Origin: Dryocola sp032000125
GTDB lineage: Bacteria; Pseudomonadota; Gammaproteobacteria; Enterobacterales; Enterobacteriaceae
Length of the DNA stretch: 64,000 bases
Assembly (NCBI GenBank): GCA_032000125.1
Contig: DAMALH010000010.1
Span: forward strand, 47,487 to 111,486
Direction of reading: 5' to 3'
The translations under genes and the position numbers were made by a program. Shown here piece by piece: positions 45,767 through 55,002 of the stretch. Positions within the stretch are counted from its first letter, which is position 1. Each line of letters opens with the position of its first letter. The notes below the pieces were generated by a model. It searched no databases. It was given only the letters and a program-made list of their open reading frames with translations, and was not told the DNA's origin.

Positions 45767-45890
45767 TACCCGCCATACTTCAAGCTGCAGGTGCGTTGGC
45801 TGCACTCACCCATTACGGTCATTTACCAAAGTAAACACCTGAAATGGGTTCCCTTACCGCCTTCCTGCAGCTCGAATGATTTAGGGTATA
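45767..45890 (-). repeat. ERIC repeat (intergenic repeat unit)
   Basis: This 124-base imperfect palindrome begins TACCCGCCATACTTCAAGCT and ends near CTGCAGCTCGAATGATTTAGG, matching the Enterobacterial Repetitive Intergenic Consensus. In the centre AAACACCTGAAATGGG-type and its mirror CCCATTACGG arms can form the ERIC stem. It ends 13 bases before the yeeY start, so it lies in the 5' untranslated region of that gene. Confidence 0.85.
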
Positions 45891-45903
45891 AGTTGAGGCG
45901 AGT

Positions 45904-46830
45904 TTGAAACCATTGCTGGATGTACTGATCGTTCTCGACACCCTCGATAAAGAAGGGAGCTTTGCTGCGGCGGCGACAAAGCTCTTTAAAACGCCTTCCG
46001 CGCTCAGCTACACCGTGCAAAAACTCGAAAACGATCTCAATATTCAGATTCTCGACCGTTCAGGCCACCGGGCGCGTTTCACGCGAACAGGCCAGCTTCT
46101 GCTGGAAAAAGGACGCGAAGTGCTGCACACCGTTCGCGAACTTGAACAGCAGGCCATCAAGCTCCATCAGGGCTGGGAAAACGAACTGACGATCGGCGTG
46201 GACGACTCCTTTCCATTTTCGCTGCTCACGCCGCTTATCGAAGCCTTCTATAAAAGCTACAGCGTAACGCGCCTGAAATTTATTAACGGCGTGCTTGGCG
46301 GCTCCTGGGAAGCGCTGACGGAAGGGCGGGCGGATATTATTGTCGGGGCGATGAGCGACCCGCCTTCGCTGAGCGGATTCGGTTTTACGCTGCTTGGGCA
46401 ACTGGAAATTGTCTTTGTCGTCGCCCCCCATCATCCGCTGGCCGAGGCGGAGGAGCCGCTAACCCGACGCGCAATCAAACGCAGCAGGGCGGTAATCGTT
46501 GGAGATACCTCGCGTCTTGAGCCTTCCCGCGCGATGCACCTTATTGACGACCAGGAAGCGATCACCGTGTTTGATTTTAAAACCAAACTTGAACTGCAAA
46601 TCAGCGGAATCGGCTGCGGCTATGTGCCGCGCTATATGGCACAACGTTTTATCGAAAGCGGCGTACTGGTAGAGAAGCAGGTCGTCTCCCATGTGCCCTT
46701 TGTGCCGGTCTGGATCGGCTGGAATGAGCAAACCGCCGGGCTCGCCAGCGAGTGGTGGCGGGAGCAAATCGTCGCCAGTCCTGAAATCGCCACCGTCTAC
46801 GGCATGACGCAAAATAATACTTCCGGGTGA
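45904..46830 (+). CDS. yeeY: YeeY, LysR-family transcriptional regulator
   Basis: This 308-residue regulator has an N-terminal winged helix-turn-helix (EGSFAAAATKLFKTPSALSYT, about residues 17-37) and a C-terminal ligand-binding domain. It begins MKPLLDVLIVLDTLDKEG from a TTG with GAGG upstream, like E. coli YeeY. Its targets are not known from sequence; the next genes, for putrescine uptake and breakdown, are natural candidates. Confidence 0.9.
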   Translation: MKPLLDVLIVLDTLDKEGSFAAAATKLFKTPSALSYTVQKLENDLNIQILDRSGHRARFTRTGQLLLEKGREVLHTVRELEQQAIKLHQGWENELTIGVDDSFPFSLLTPLIEAFYKSYSVTRLKFINGVLGGSWEALTEGRADIIVGAMSDPPSLSGFGFTLLGQLEIVFVVAPHHPLAEAEEPLTRRAIKRSRAVIVGDTSRLEPSRAMHLIDDQEAITVFDFKTKLELQISGIGCGYVPRYMAQRFIESGVLVEKQVVSHVPFVPVWIGWNEQTAGLASEWWREQIVASPEIATVYGMTQNNTSG

Positions 46831-46956
46831 GTGGCAGACCCCCGGCCTCACATCTATTGTTAAAAATGGATCGCTAGCTCTTCTGAATGCGTCTTCGCGA
46901 TGAAATTTTCACCCCTGCTTAATTTTGCAGCGGTTTTTTGTGCGCAAGGAGTCCGT

Positions 46957-48255
46957 ATGAAGCAAACCAATCAGCAATGGCAGTCGCGGCGCGAACAGGC
47001 GGTTCCGCACGGCGTCGGAAATTTACTGCCTGTCTATATAGAAAAAGCAAAGAATGCCGAATTATGGGATGTGGAGGGTAAACGTTATATCGATTTTGCC
47101 TCCGGTATCGCCGTTCTGAATACGGGGCATAACCATCCGGCGGTGATCGAGGCGGTGAGTCAACAGCTTGGCCATTTCACCCATCCCTGTTTCCAGGTTA
47201 CGCCCTATGGCAACTATATTGAGCTGGCGGAACGGCTGAACGCGCTTGCGCCCATCAGCGAACCCTGCCAGACGCTGTTTCTGACTACCGGTGCAGAGGC
47301 GGTGGAGAATGCGATAAAAGTCGCGCGAATTGCTACCGGCCGTTCCGCGGTAATTGCTTTTCGCGGCGCGTTTCACGGCCGCACGCTATTAGGCATGGCG
47401 CTAACCGGCAAAGTGCAGCCGTATAAAAAAGGTTACGGTCCGTTCCCGGCGGGTATTTACCACGCGCCCTATCCTGCGGCCTATCTCGGCGTAACGGATA
47501 CCCAGGCGCTGGCATCGCTGGCGGGTATTTTCGCCGCGGACGTTTCACCTGACGAAGTCGCCGCCATTATTATCGAGCCGGTGCAGGGCGAAGGCGGTTT
47601 TTACGCGGCGTCGCCGCAGTTTATGAAGCAGCTTCGTTCCATTTGCGATAAACACGGCATAGTGCTGATTGTCGATGAAATCCAGAGCGGCTTCTGCCGC
47701 ACGGGTAAAACCTTTGCTATTGAGCACAGTGAAGTTGAGCCGGACTTGATAACCATGGCGAAAAGCCTGGCGGGCGGCTTCCCGCTTTCGGCACTGGTAG
47801 GGAAAAAGGCCCTGTTTGATAAGGCGCTACCGGGCGGGCTTGGCGGCACCTATGCCGGATCGCCGGTTTCTATCGCAGCCGCCCTGGCGGTGGTGGATAT
47901 TATCGAGAAAGAGCAGCTTAACCAGCGTGCGCAGGCGATAGGCGAGCAAATTACCACCAGGCTGCATCAGCTAGCCGAACAGTACGACTGCATAGGCGAC
48001 GTGCGTGGCTACGGCGCAATGATCGCCATGGAGCTGGTTGAAGGGCGTGACAGCCATCGGCCGGATAAAGATCTCACCGCGGCGCTGGTGCAGGAAGCGG
48101 GCCGTCAGGGGCTTGTGCTTTTATCCTGTGGCGTACGCGGTAACGTCATCAGATTCCTTGTGCCGTTAACCGCCGAAAAAGAAATTGTTAAACAGGGCCT
48201 CAACATCTTGTCATCCTGCCTGGAATTGGTGCAAAATACGCGCCTCACAAAATGA
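46957..48255 (+). CDS. GABA/diamine-type class III aminotransferase (GabT/PuuE-like)
   Basis: This is a 432-residue PLP aminotransferase of the 4-aminobutyrate group. TTGAEAVENA (about 110-119), FHGRTLLGMALTGK, IIEPVQGEGG and the PLP Lys in MAKSLAGG (Lys269) are complete. It resembles PuuE more than GabT in the N-terminal part. The frame opens at 46900, but the ATG at 46957 has AAGGAG upstream. The following plaP (putrescine importer) suggests a role in putrescine or GABA use. E. coli lacks a gene here. Confidence 0.85.
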   Translation: MKQTNQQWQSRREQAVPHGVGNLLPVYIEKAKNAELWDVEGKRYIDFASGIAVLNTGHNHPAVIEAVSQQLGHFTHPCFQVTPYGNYIELAERLNALAPISEPCQTLFLTTGAEAVENAIKVARIATGRSAVIAFRGAFHGRTLLGMALTGKVQPYKKGYGPFPAGIYHAPYPAAYLGVTDTQALASLAGIFAADVSPDEVAAIIIEPVQGEGGFYAASPQFMKQLRSICDKHGIVLIVDEIQSGFCRTGKTFAIEHSEVEPDLITMAKSLAGGFPLSALVGKKALFDKALPGGLGGTYAGSPVSIAAALAVVDIIEKEQLNQRAQAIGEQITTRLHQLAEQYDCIGDVRGYGAMIAMELVEGRDSHRPDKDLTAALVQEAGRQGLVLLSCGVRGNVIRFLVPLTAEKEIVKQGLNILSSCLELVQNTRLTK

Positions 48256-48262
48256 GATAAAA

Positions 48263-48293
48263 AACCGACGTTAAACGCGTCGGTTATTTTTTT
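48263..48293 (+). terminator. Terminator after the GABA-type aminotransferase
   Basis: AACCGACG (48263-48270) pairs with CGTCGGTT (48278-48285) over a seven-base loop and a T tract follows. Confidence 0.85.
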
Positions 48294-48460
48294 GCATTGA
48301 GTCTTAGCAGTCAAACAGGCATTCGCCAAAAAAACCAAGAGGCCGGGCTTCGTACCGGATAGATACTAGCTTTTAAAAAACGACAGTCGTGTCGCCGAGG
48401 AAAACAAGATGGGGCAGTTTTTTGCTTTTGCGCAGGCATTCGCCGTTTGGGAGAATGAAC

Positions 48461-49825
48461 ATGTCGCTTAACGTCACCGCAGGTGCAAACACCCGCCCAG
48501 GTCTGCGTAAGACCCTGACGCTGGTTCCGGTAGTTATGATGGGCCTTGCCTACATGCAGCCGATGACCTTGTTTGATACTTTCGGTATTGTTTCCGGGAT
48601 GACCGATGGCCATGTGCCGACGGCTTATGCCTTTGCTTTGGTGGCGATTTTGTTCACCGCGCTGAGCTATGGCAAGCTGGTGCGTCGTTTCCCGTCTGCG
48701 GGTTCCGCCTATACCTACGCCCAAAAAGCAATTAACCCTACCGTTGGCTTTATGGTGGGCTGGTCATCGCTGCTGGACTACCTGTTCATGCCGATGATCA
48801 ACATTCTGCTGGCGAAAATTTACTTTGAAGCGCTGGTGCCCGGCGTGCCGTCGTGGCTGTTCGTTGTTGCGCTGGTGGCCTTTATGACCATCTCTAACCT
48901 GCGCAGCATTAAAACCGTTGCCAACTTCAATACCCTGATTGTGGTATTGCAGATGGGCATCGTGGCGGTGATTGTTGGCCTGATTGTCTTTGGGATTTCC
49001 CACGGTGAAGGCGCAGGTACGCTGACCAGCACCCGGCCATTCTGGTCCGGCGATGCGCACGTGGTACCGATGATTACCGGCGCAACAATCCTGTGCTTCT
49101 CGTTCCTCGGTTTTGACGGTATCTCTTCCTTATCTGAAGAGACCAAAGACGCCGAGCGCGTGATCCCACGCGCCATCTTCCTGACCGCGCTGATTGGCGG
49201 ACTGGTATTTATCGTTGCGTCTTATTTCCTGCAGCTGTACTTCCCGGACATTTCTCGCTTTAAGGAACCGGATGCGTCCCAGCCGGAAATCATGCTTTAT
49301 GTCGCGGGCAAAACCTTCCAGTGGGGCGTGCTGATTTTCTCCAGCGTGACCGTTCTGGCTTCAGGTATGGCGGCGCATGCGGGCGTTTCTCGACTGATGT
49401 ACGTGATGGGCCGTGACGGCGTGTTCCCGACCCGTTTCTTTGGTTACATCCATCCGAAATGGCGTACCCCGGCATGGAACGTGCTGCTGGTGGGGGCTAT
49501 CGCGTTAATGGCTATCCGCTTTGACCTGGTTACCGCGACCGCGCTGATTAACTTTGGCGCACTGGTGGCGTTCACCTTTGTGAACCTGTCGGTTATCTCT
49601 CAGTTCTGGATCCGTGAAAAACGTAACAAGACCCTGAAAGACCATTTCAACTACCTGGTTCTGCCGGTATGTGGCGCGCTGACCGTAGGCGCCCTGTGGA
49701 TCAACCTGGAAGAAAGCTCGATGATCCTCGGTCTGGTGTGGGGCGGTGTGGGCCTGATTTACCTGGCTTGCGTCACTCGTCGCTTCCGCAACCCGGTGCC
49801 GCAGTTCAACGAAGATTTAGCGTAA
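48461..49825 (+). CDS. plaP: PlaP, putrescine importer
   Basis: This 454-residue amino acid-polyamine-organocation transporter has about twelve membrane segments and brings in putrescine with a proton. The stretch LRKTLTLVPVVMMGLAYMQP near the N-terminus is almost the same as E. coli PlaP (YeeF). Two Met codons lie at 48455 and 48461; the second matches the E. coli start and has GGGAGA at a good distance. It has its own leader after the upstream terminator. Confidence 0.95.
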   Translation: MSLNVTAGANTRPGLRKTLTLVPVVMMGLAYMQPMTLFDTFGIVSGMTDGHVPTAYAFALVAILFTALSYGKLVRRFPSAGSAYTYAQKAINPTVGFMVGWSSLLDYLFMPMINILLAKIYFEALVPGVPSWLFVVALVAFMTISNLRSIKTVANFNTLIVVLQMGIVAVIVGLIVFGISHGEGAGTLTSTRPFWSGDAHVVPMITGATILCFSFLGFDGISSLSEETKDAERVIPRAIFLTALIGGLVFIVASYFLQLYFPDISRFKEPDASQPEIMLYVAGKTFQWGVLIFSSVTVLASGMAAHAGVSRLMYVMGRDGVFPTRFFGYIHPKWRTPAWNVLLVGAIALMAIRFDLVTATALINFGALVAFTFVNLSVISQFWIREKRNKTLKDHFNYLVLPVCGALTVGALWINLEESSMILGLVWGGVGLIYLACVTRRFRNPVPQFNEDLA

Positions 49826-49838
49826 CAGCGCTGAAAGA

Positions 49839-49867
49839 AAAATGGCTCCTGCGGGAGCCATTTTTTT
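49839..49867. terminator. Shared terminator of plaP and sbcB
   Basis: AAATGGCTCC pairs with GGAGCCATTT over a four-base loop with A and T tracts on the two sides, between convergent genes. Confidence 0.88.
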
Positions 49868-49871
49868 GCCT

Positions 49872-51311
49872 TTAATTCACCAGAAATTGCGCATATTCGA
49901 ACAAGGCTTTGAGCAGCGCGGTCTTCTCCTTATCCTCTTCATGCTGGTTATACAGCGCTTCGAGTTCCAGCGCGTAAGCCTGCAGCGCTTCCTGCGATAG
50001 CACTGCCTGGCGATGCGCTAGCCAGCGCTGCTTCTCGGCTTCATCCAGCGTGCCGGGGAAGTTACGCGCCCGGTAATTAAACAGCAGCTTTTCAATACGC
50101 TTATCAACGAAAGAAATATCCAGCCCCGCGAGGTTATGCGGCTCGGTTTGCAGAACAATGCGCATCGCCGCGCGATCGGCATCGCTGAAGAAACCGTTAT
50201 AAATCTGCGTATCAACGTTATCCGACGGCACAAAGGGGTCGGCCTCGGCAAAAATAGCGACCACCTTTTCACGCACGCCCGGGTGCGCCCGCAGGACTTT
50301 CAGGTTCTCCAGGCACTGCTGGCGGTTAATGCCTAAACGTTCCGCATCCTCAGGCCGCAGGGTATTGGCGACGGCCAGCACCGGGCACTTATTAAGATGA
50401 ACAAGCTTGACCGGCACGGCTGCCGCATCCCCAAGCGAGGCTTTCGGCGTGTATAACCGTTCGCGAAGCGTATCGGCATCCAGCTCAAGCAGCGGGGTAA
50501 TATCACCGGCAAGATCTACCATAATCACCGCGTTGCGGTTGTCCGGGTGCCAGGCAAGCGGCGCAATCCAACTGGTGTTGCCGCGCCAGGCGCCAAACAT
50601 ACCGGAAACGTGCACCAGCGGTTTCATCTGTGGAATATCAATCAGCGTGGTGAGCTTTTGTTTCGAACGGTGGCTGTAAAGATAATCAAACAACCGTGGC
50701 TGCCGGGTTTTCACCAGTTGCGCCATAGCGATAGTGGCGTACACGTCGGCCATCGCATCGTGTGCGTTAGCGTGTTCAATCCCGTTAGCTTTGGTCAGAT
50801 GCTCAAGGCGGAAACTCGGCAGGCCGTCTTCGTTTTCCGGCCAGACAATGCCTTCCGGGCGCAGCGCATAGCAGGCACGCATCACGTCGAGCAGGTCCCA
50901 GCGTGAGTTATCGTTCTGCCAGCTCCAGGCATAGGGATCGTAAAAGTTGCGATAGAAAATATTGCGCGTCACTTCATCATCAAAGCGCACGTTGTTGTAG
51001 CCCACCACGCAGGTTTTTGGCACGGTGAAGATATCGTGAATGCGTTTCGCAAACGCGGCTTCGTTCTCGCCGCGCGCCAGCGCCTGCTGCGGCGTAATTC
51101 CGGTGATCATCACCGCTTCCGGCTGGGGCAGATAATCATCTGCAGGCTTGCAGTAAAACACTTCCGGCTCGCCGATAACGTTGAACTGCTCATCGGTGCG
51201 GAGGGCGGCAAACTGCGCAGGGCGGTCGAGCGAGGGGCTCTTACCGAAGGTTTCGTAATCGTGGAAGAGAAAGGTGGGTTGCAGTACGGTATCAGGCACG
51301 GAGGTTACCAT
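49872..51311 (-). CDS. sbcB: SbcB, exodeoxyribonuclease I
   Basis: This 3'-5' single-strand DNA exonuclease takes part in recombination and mismatch repair. The DEDD nuclease site begins with FHDYET (Asp18, Glu20) and continues with NNVRFDDEVTRNIF and HDAMADVYATIA; the SH3-like and helical C-terminal domains follow. It is 479 residues, near E. coli (475). Confidence 0.97.
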   Translation of the reverse strand: MVTSVPDTVLQPTFLFHDYETFGKSPSLDRPAQFAALRTDEQFNVIGEPEVFYCKPADDYLPQPEAVMITGITPQQALARGENEAAFAKRIHDIFTVPKTCVVGYNNVRFDDEVTRNIFYRNFYDPYAWSWQNDNSRWDLLDVMRACYALRPEGIVWPENEDGLPSFRLEHLTKANGIEHANAHDAMADVYATIAMAQLVKTRQPRLFDYLYSHRSKQKLTTLIDIPQMKPLVHVSGMFGAWRGNTSWIAPLAWHPDNRNAVIMVDLAGDITPLLELDADTLRERLYTPKASLGDAAAVPVKLVHLNKCPVLAVANTLRPEDAERLGINRQQCLENLKVLRAHPGVREKVVAIFAEADPFVPSDNVDTQIYNGFFSDADRAAMRIVLQTEPHNLAGLDISFVDKRIEKLLFNYRARNFPGTLDEAEKQRWLAHRQAVLSQEALQAYALELEALYNQHEEDKEKTALLKALFEYAQFLVN

Positions 51312-51374
51312 TAAGCTGATGAAGTCTGGCTTAATGGTAACTCATTTGTTAAGGCATCAGAAGAAAACCAGCGG

Positions 51375-52526
51375 CTAAGGCGTCAGACTTTGCGGCTGCA
51401 CGGCCTCGCGGCTAAGCATACGCTTGCCGAAGGCAATCCCGGGTTTTTCAACCTTGTGATACAAAACGAACGCCATAAGCCAGGTTAGCGGCAGGCATAT
51501 TCCTGAGACGACCAGAAAGCGCACCAGGGAGGGCAGGTGGCTAAAGCTCGTGGTATGCACCAGCAGACCAATGACCGGGATCACAATCATCAGGTGCAGC
51601 AGGTAAACAGAGTAGGAGATATCACCCAGAAACAGACTTATCGGGCGCGTCAGGAGATGGCGTGGGTAATGCGCAAGCTGGCTAAAACGCGTGTGTTTTT
51701 CCGGCTTCCATAGCAGACCGGTCATGCTGAGAATCAGCAGGCATTCAACAATCAGGCGCAGGTGGTTTTCCGCAATGCGCATTTGCCAGGCGACGACAGG
51801 GGCAAGCAGCGCCAGGGCCATGTAATAGCCCTTCTGATAACGTACTGCCTGGGATATCAGCATGCCGGCGATGAAAAAGGGCAGCTTAATCAGGATCATC
51901 GACGGCATCGGGAAGGCTTCAAAATAATCCGGCAGCAGCCAGCGGGCGGCGAGGCAAAACAGCATCAGCATCACCGACGAGATGGCAAACCCAAAGCGCA
52001 TAATAATCAACATGAGGAACGGGAACAGCAGGTAGTACTGCATTTCCAGGCCGATACTCCAGTCTGGCAAGACCGTCCGGTATGAGTACTCAGGAATAAA
52101 GCCAAATACAAAAGTCAGATGGCTTGCGATATTCATTAACGAATGGTCGGCATAGCGGCTTGCAAGCGTGGCGGTGCCAGGCCACGCGCTGGCAATAATA
52201 TTACGCATTTCCCCAAACCAGCCGCCCAAAACAAGCGCAAAAACGAGCAGTAAATAATAGAGAGGAGCAATTCTGAAAAACCGTCTTAACCAAAACATGC
52301 GCCATGTATTAACGCTCTGCCAGGGCTCTTTCTGCTGCCTGTCCTGATAATTTTTCGCCATCAGATAACCGGACAATAAGATAAAGAGATCGACCCCCAG
52401 GCCGGGATCGGACAGCAGCGGAATGCGACAGTGGGTCAGCAGGCAGATATGCCCCAGCAGCACCCAAAGCGAGGCAAATCCCCGCAGGCCTTCAAGTTCC
52501 GGCGTCCAGTTTTTACTTTGCACCAT
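51375..52526 (-). CDS. Acyltransferase-3 family membrane protein (OafA-like)
   Basis: This 383-residue protein has about ten membrane segments. LEGLRGFASLWVLLGH (Arg15, His26 of the family motif) and DLFILLSGYLM are the signatures of acyltransferase-3 enzymes, which O-acetylate surface sugars. The frame extends to 52655, but the ATG at 52526 precedes the conserved motif by ten codons and has AAAGGT upstream. It is not present here in E. coli. It may modify O-antigen, colanic acid or another glycan; the substrate is unknown. Confidence 0.8.
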   Translation of the reverse strand: MVQSKNWTPELEGLRGFASLWVLLGHICLLTHCRIPLLSDPGLGVDLFILLSGYLMAKNYQDRQQKEPWQSVNTWRMFWLRRFFRIAPLYYLLLVFALVLGGWFGEMRNIIASAWPGTATLASRYADHSLMNIASHLTFVFGFIPEYSYRTVLPDWSIGLEMQYYLLFPFLMLIIMRFGFAISSVMLMLFCLAARWLLPDYFEAFPMPSMILIKLPFFIAGMLISQAVRYQKGYYMALALLAPVVAWQMRIAENHLRLIVECLLILSMTGLLWKPEKHTRFSQLAHYPRHLLTRPISLFLGDISYSVYLLHLMIVIPVIGLLVHTTSFSHLPSLVRFLVVSGICLPLTWLMAFVLYHKVEKPGIAFGKRMLSREAVQPQSLTP

Positions 52527-52777
52527 GCTGGTACCTTTAGAATAAAATTCAAACAAAAAGGCAAAATATAAATGAACGCAGGCGCTGGCAATAAAATGCC
52601 GGGGAACAAGACTATTATCAGATAATACGCAGGTCAGGGCCGGAAAGGGTGGCATAAAAATGCTCTGGCACTATGACAAAACCGCAAACGTCATATTTTC
52701 TTGCAATTTTGCCGCGCAAAAAAAAATGAATTGCCGTAAAACGAGCGGCTGAAAATAAAGTCGTTGAGGATACCTCG

Positions 52778-53944
52778 TTGAAGATCCGCCAGTTTATTGC
52801 TTTTGCCGTTCTGTCATTTTCCGCTCATTCCGCTTTTGCCGACGATCTTTTTGTTAACGCGCCGCCTGCGCCGCAAATTCAGGCCGCCTCCTGGGTGCTG
52901 ATGGATTACACTACCGGGCAAATTCTGACCGCCTTTGATGAGCACGTGCAGCGCAATCCGGCGAGCCTCACCAAGCTGATGACCGGCTACGTTGTAGACC
53001 GCGCCATCGACAGCAGGCGCATCAGCGCCGATGACGTTGTCACCGTAGGAAAAGACGCCTGGGCGCAGGGAAATCCCGTATTTAAAGGCTCATCGCTGAT
53101 GTTTTTAAAGCCGGGCGACAGGCTGACGGTGCGCGATCTGAGCCGCGGCCTGATTATCGATTCCGGTAACGATGCCTGCGTGGCGCTCGCGGATTATGTC
53201 GCCGGCGGCGAACAGCCGTTCGTGGCGCTGATGAACAAATACGCCTCGCAGCTTGGCCTGCGTGAAAGTCATTTTGAAACCGTTCACGGGCTTGATGCGC
53301 CCGGCCAGCACAGTTCTGCCTACGATCTGGCCAAACTTTCGCGGGCGATAATTCACGGTGAACCTGAGTTCTACCGTATGTACAGCGAGCGCAGCCTGAC
53401 GTGGAACGGTATCACCCAGCAGAATCGTAACGGCCTGCTGTGGGACAAAAACCTTAACGTCGACGGGCTAAAAACCGGCCACACGTCCGGCGCCGGGTTT
53501 AACCTGATTGCTTCAAGCGTGGTAGGGCAGCGTCGTCTGATTGCCGTGGTGATGGGGGCCGACAGCCCGAAAGGGCGTGAAGAGCAGGCGCGTAAGCTGC
53601 TGCACTGGGGCCAGGAAAACTTTGACACCGTGCAAATCCTGCACAAGGGCAAAAAGATAGGCAAAGAGCCTATCTGGTATGGCGATCGGGATAACTTTGA
53701 CGTGGGCACCGACCAGGATGTGTATATGGCATTGCCAAAAGCTGAAGTCTCTAATATAAAAGCTAAATACGTGCTTGATCGTCAGGATATGTCGGCCCCG
53801 TTACGGGTCAGCCAGCGCGTTGGCGAAATCGAGCTTTTTGACCGCGACAAGCTTATCGCTCACTGGCCGCTGGTTTCGCTTACCGAGGTGAAGAGAGGCG
53901 GAATGTGGTCGCGCTTTAGCGATTACCTGCATCAAAAATTCTGA
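52778..53944 (+). CDS. dacD: DacD, penicillin-binding protein 6b (D-Ala-D-Ala carboxypeptidase)
   Basis: This periplasmic peptidoglycan-trimming enzyme is held to the inner membrane by its C-terminal end. A signal peptide covers residues 1-21 (cleavage after SAFA). The serine active site is SLTK (Ser63, Lys66), with SGN (129-131) and KTG (232-234). The start is TTG with GAGGAT upstream; no ATG is available. It is 388 residues, as in E. coli. It is divergent from the acyltransferase. Confidence 0.95.
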   Translation: MKIRQFIAFAVLSFSAHSAFADDLFVNAPPAPQIQAASWVLMDYTTGQILTAFDEHVQRNPASLTKLMTGYVVDRAIDSRRISADDVVTVGKDAWAQGNPVFKGSSLMFLKPGDRLTVRDLSRGLIIDSGNDACVALADYVAGGEQPFVALMNKYASQLGLRESHFETVHGLDAPGQHSSAYDLAKLSRAIIHGEPEFYRMYSERSLTWNGITQQNRNGLLWDKNLNVDGLKTGHTSGAGFNLIASSVVGQRRLIAVVMGADSPKGREEQARKLLHWGQENFDTVQILHKGKKIGKEPIWYGDRDNFDVGTDQDVYMALPKAEVSNIKAKYVLDRQDMSAPLRVSQRVGEIELFDRDKLIAHWPLVSLTEVKRGGMWSRFSDYLHQKF

Positions 53945-53962
53945 ATTCCCCTGAGAAGGAAT

Positions 53963-53995
53963 AACGGGAGGGGAGCGATCCTCTCCCGTTTTTTT
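53963..53995. terminator. Terminator between dacD and the YciE-like gene
   Basis: AACGGGAG pairs with CTCCCGTT with a GC-rich loop, followed by a run of seven T. Confidence 0.8.
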
Positions 53996-54004
53996 ACCCG
54001 CTGA

Positions 54005-54511
54005 CTATTTTTTTGCTTCGACGCCCGGCCTGGCAGAACGCACCATAAACTGCTCTGTCACTTCCGGCAGGTGGGTTGACAGCCATTCGGCCATCGCGAC
54101 TTCCTGTTGAAGAATTTGCCCAAAGATACGCGCGCCTTCGTGGTCGCCCACCAGCTCGGCGGCGGCTATCAGTGAGCTATAGCTGGCAATTTCCAGGTTC
54201 TCAAAGACATAGCCGCTGATAGCGCCCTTAACCACTTCATCTTCTGCCAGCATGCCGCCCATCGCCTGGCCCAGCGCGGTGAGTTTGCCGACGGCATCTT
54301 TAAAAACCGAACTGGAGGTGTCATAGCGATCGATAACCGATTTCACCAGCGCCTGCTGCTGGCGGGTTTCGTCAATGTGCTGCACGATGCGGGCTTTGAG
54401 ATCCGGGTAGTGCTCAAGGCGGTCGGCCATTTTTTCAAGCATGCTTTCCGCCTGCTTTTCCATGGCGTACGCGTCCCTTACCCAGTCCAGATAGTTTTCT
54501 TCGTATGTCAT
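54005..54511 (-). CDS. YciE-like ferritin-family protein (DUF892)
   Basis: This 168-residue protein of four predicted helices belongs to the YciE/YciF ferritin-like group, linked in enterics to osmotic and general stress. Two E-x-x-x-Q/H helices (ENLEIASYSSLIAAAEL, EVAMAEWLSTHL) resemble the metal-binding region. The ATG at 54511 is chosen over the GTG at 54520 because GAGGTG lies six bases before it. In E. coli this family sits beside yciF; here it stands alone between dacD and sbmC. Confidence 0.82.
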   Translation of the reverse strand: MTYEENYLDWVRDAYAMEKQAESMLEKMADRLEHYPDLKARIVQHIDETRQQQALVKSVIDRYDTSSSVFKDAVGKLTALGQAMGGMLAEDEVVKGAISGYVFENLEIASYSSLIAAAELVGDHEGARIFGQILQQEVAMAEWLSTHLPEVTEQFMVRSARPGVEAKK

Positions 54512-55002
54512 AGTTATCACCTCTTAAGTAGGTAAATGCCCGACTGAATCTGGCTCAGGCATAAACTGCGGAGTCGGCGTGACTCAATCACCCAACGTAG
54601 TGAAAACGCTAATGCCCTGCGCCAGTAAATTATTGCTTCGGGTAACATCAAAGAGAGAGTTAAACCGTTCTCAGAAGGCCTCGATTGTCATTTGTTTCCC
54701 CAACATGACGGTTAAGTAAATAACAAATGTGTTCAGTGCTGCAGCAGTAATTAAGCGTAGTTCATTCGGCGAAACCGCGTGGACAGAAAAATAAATCTCC
54801 CCGCTTTAACGGCCTTCATGGACGTTAACACGGCGATTGACCGTTATTGACGTCGGTAATGCCGTCGACAACCGAGCTAAAATAAACCATCGGGTACACA
54901 GCGTTACGGTTAAAAAGTGTTGCTTACGCAAAGGGCAAATATACTCAAAGGGACATAAGCTTTCAGACAGGGACCTTACTATTAACCCAGTCAGGAGAAT
55001 GT
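54512..55002. other. 491-base intergenic region, no gene seen
   Basis: This divergent region separates the YciE-like gene and sbmC. I see no coding frame, RNA gene or repeat family. An 8-base inverted repeat (CATTTGTT at 54689-54696, AACAAATG at 54722-54729) is near chance level. The ribosome site AGGAGA for sbmC is at its right end. No LexA box is visible. Confidence 0.5.

Noticed and set aside
54689..54729. 8-bp inverted repeat in the gap before sbmC
   Set aside because: The arms are short and 25 bases apart, close to chance in a region of this composition.
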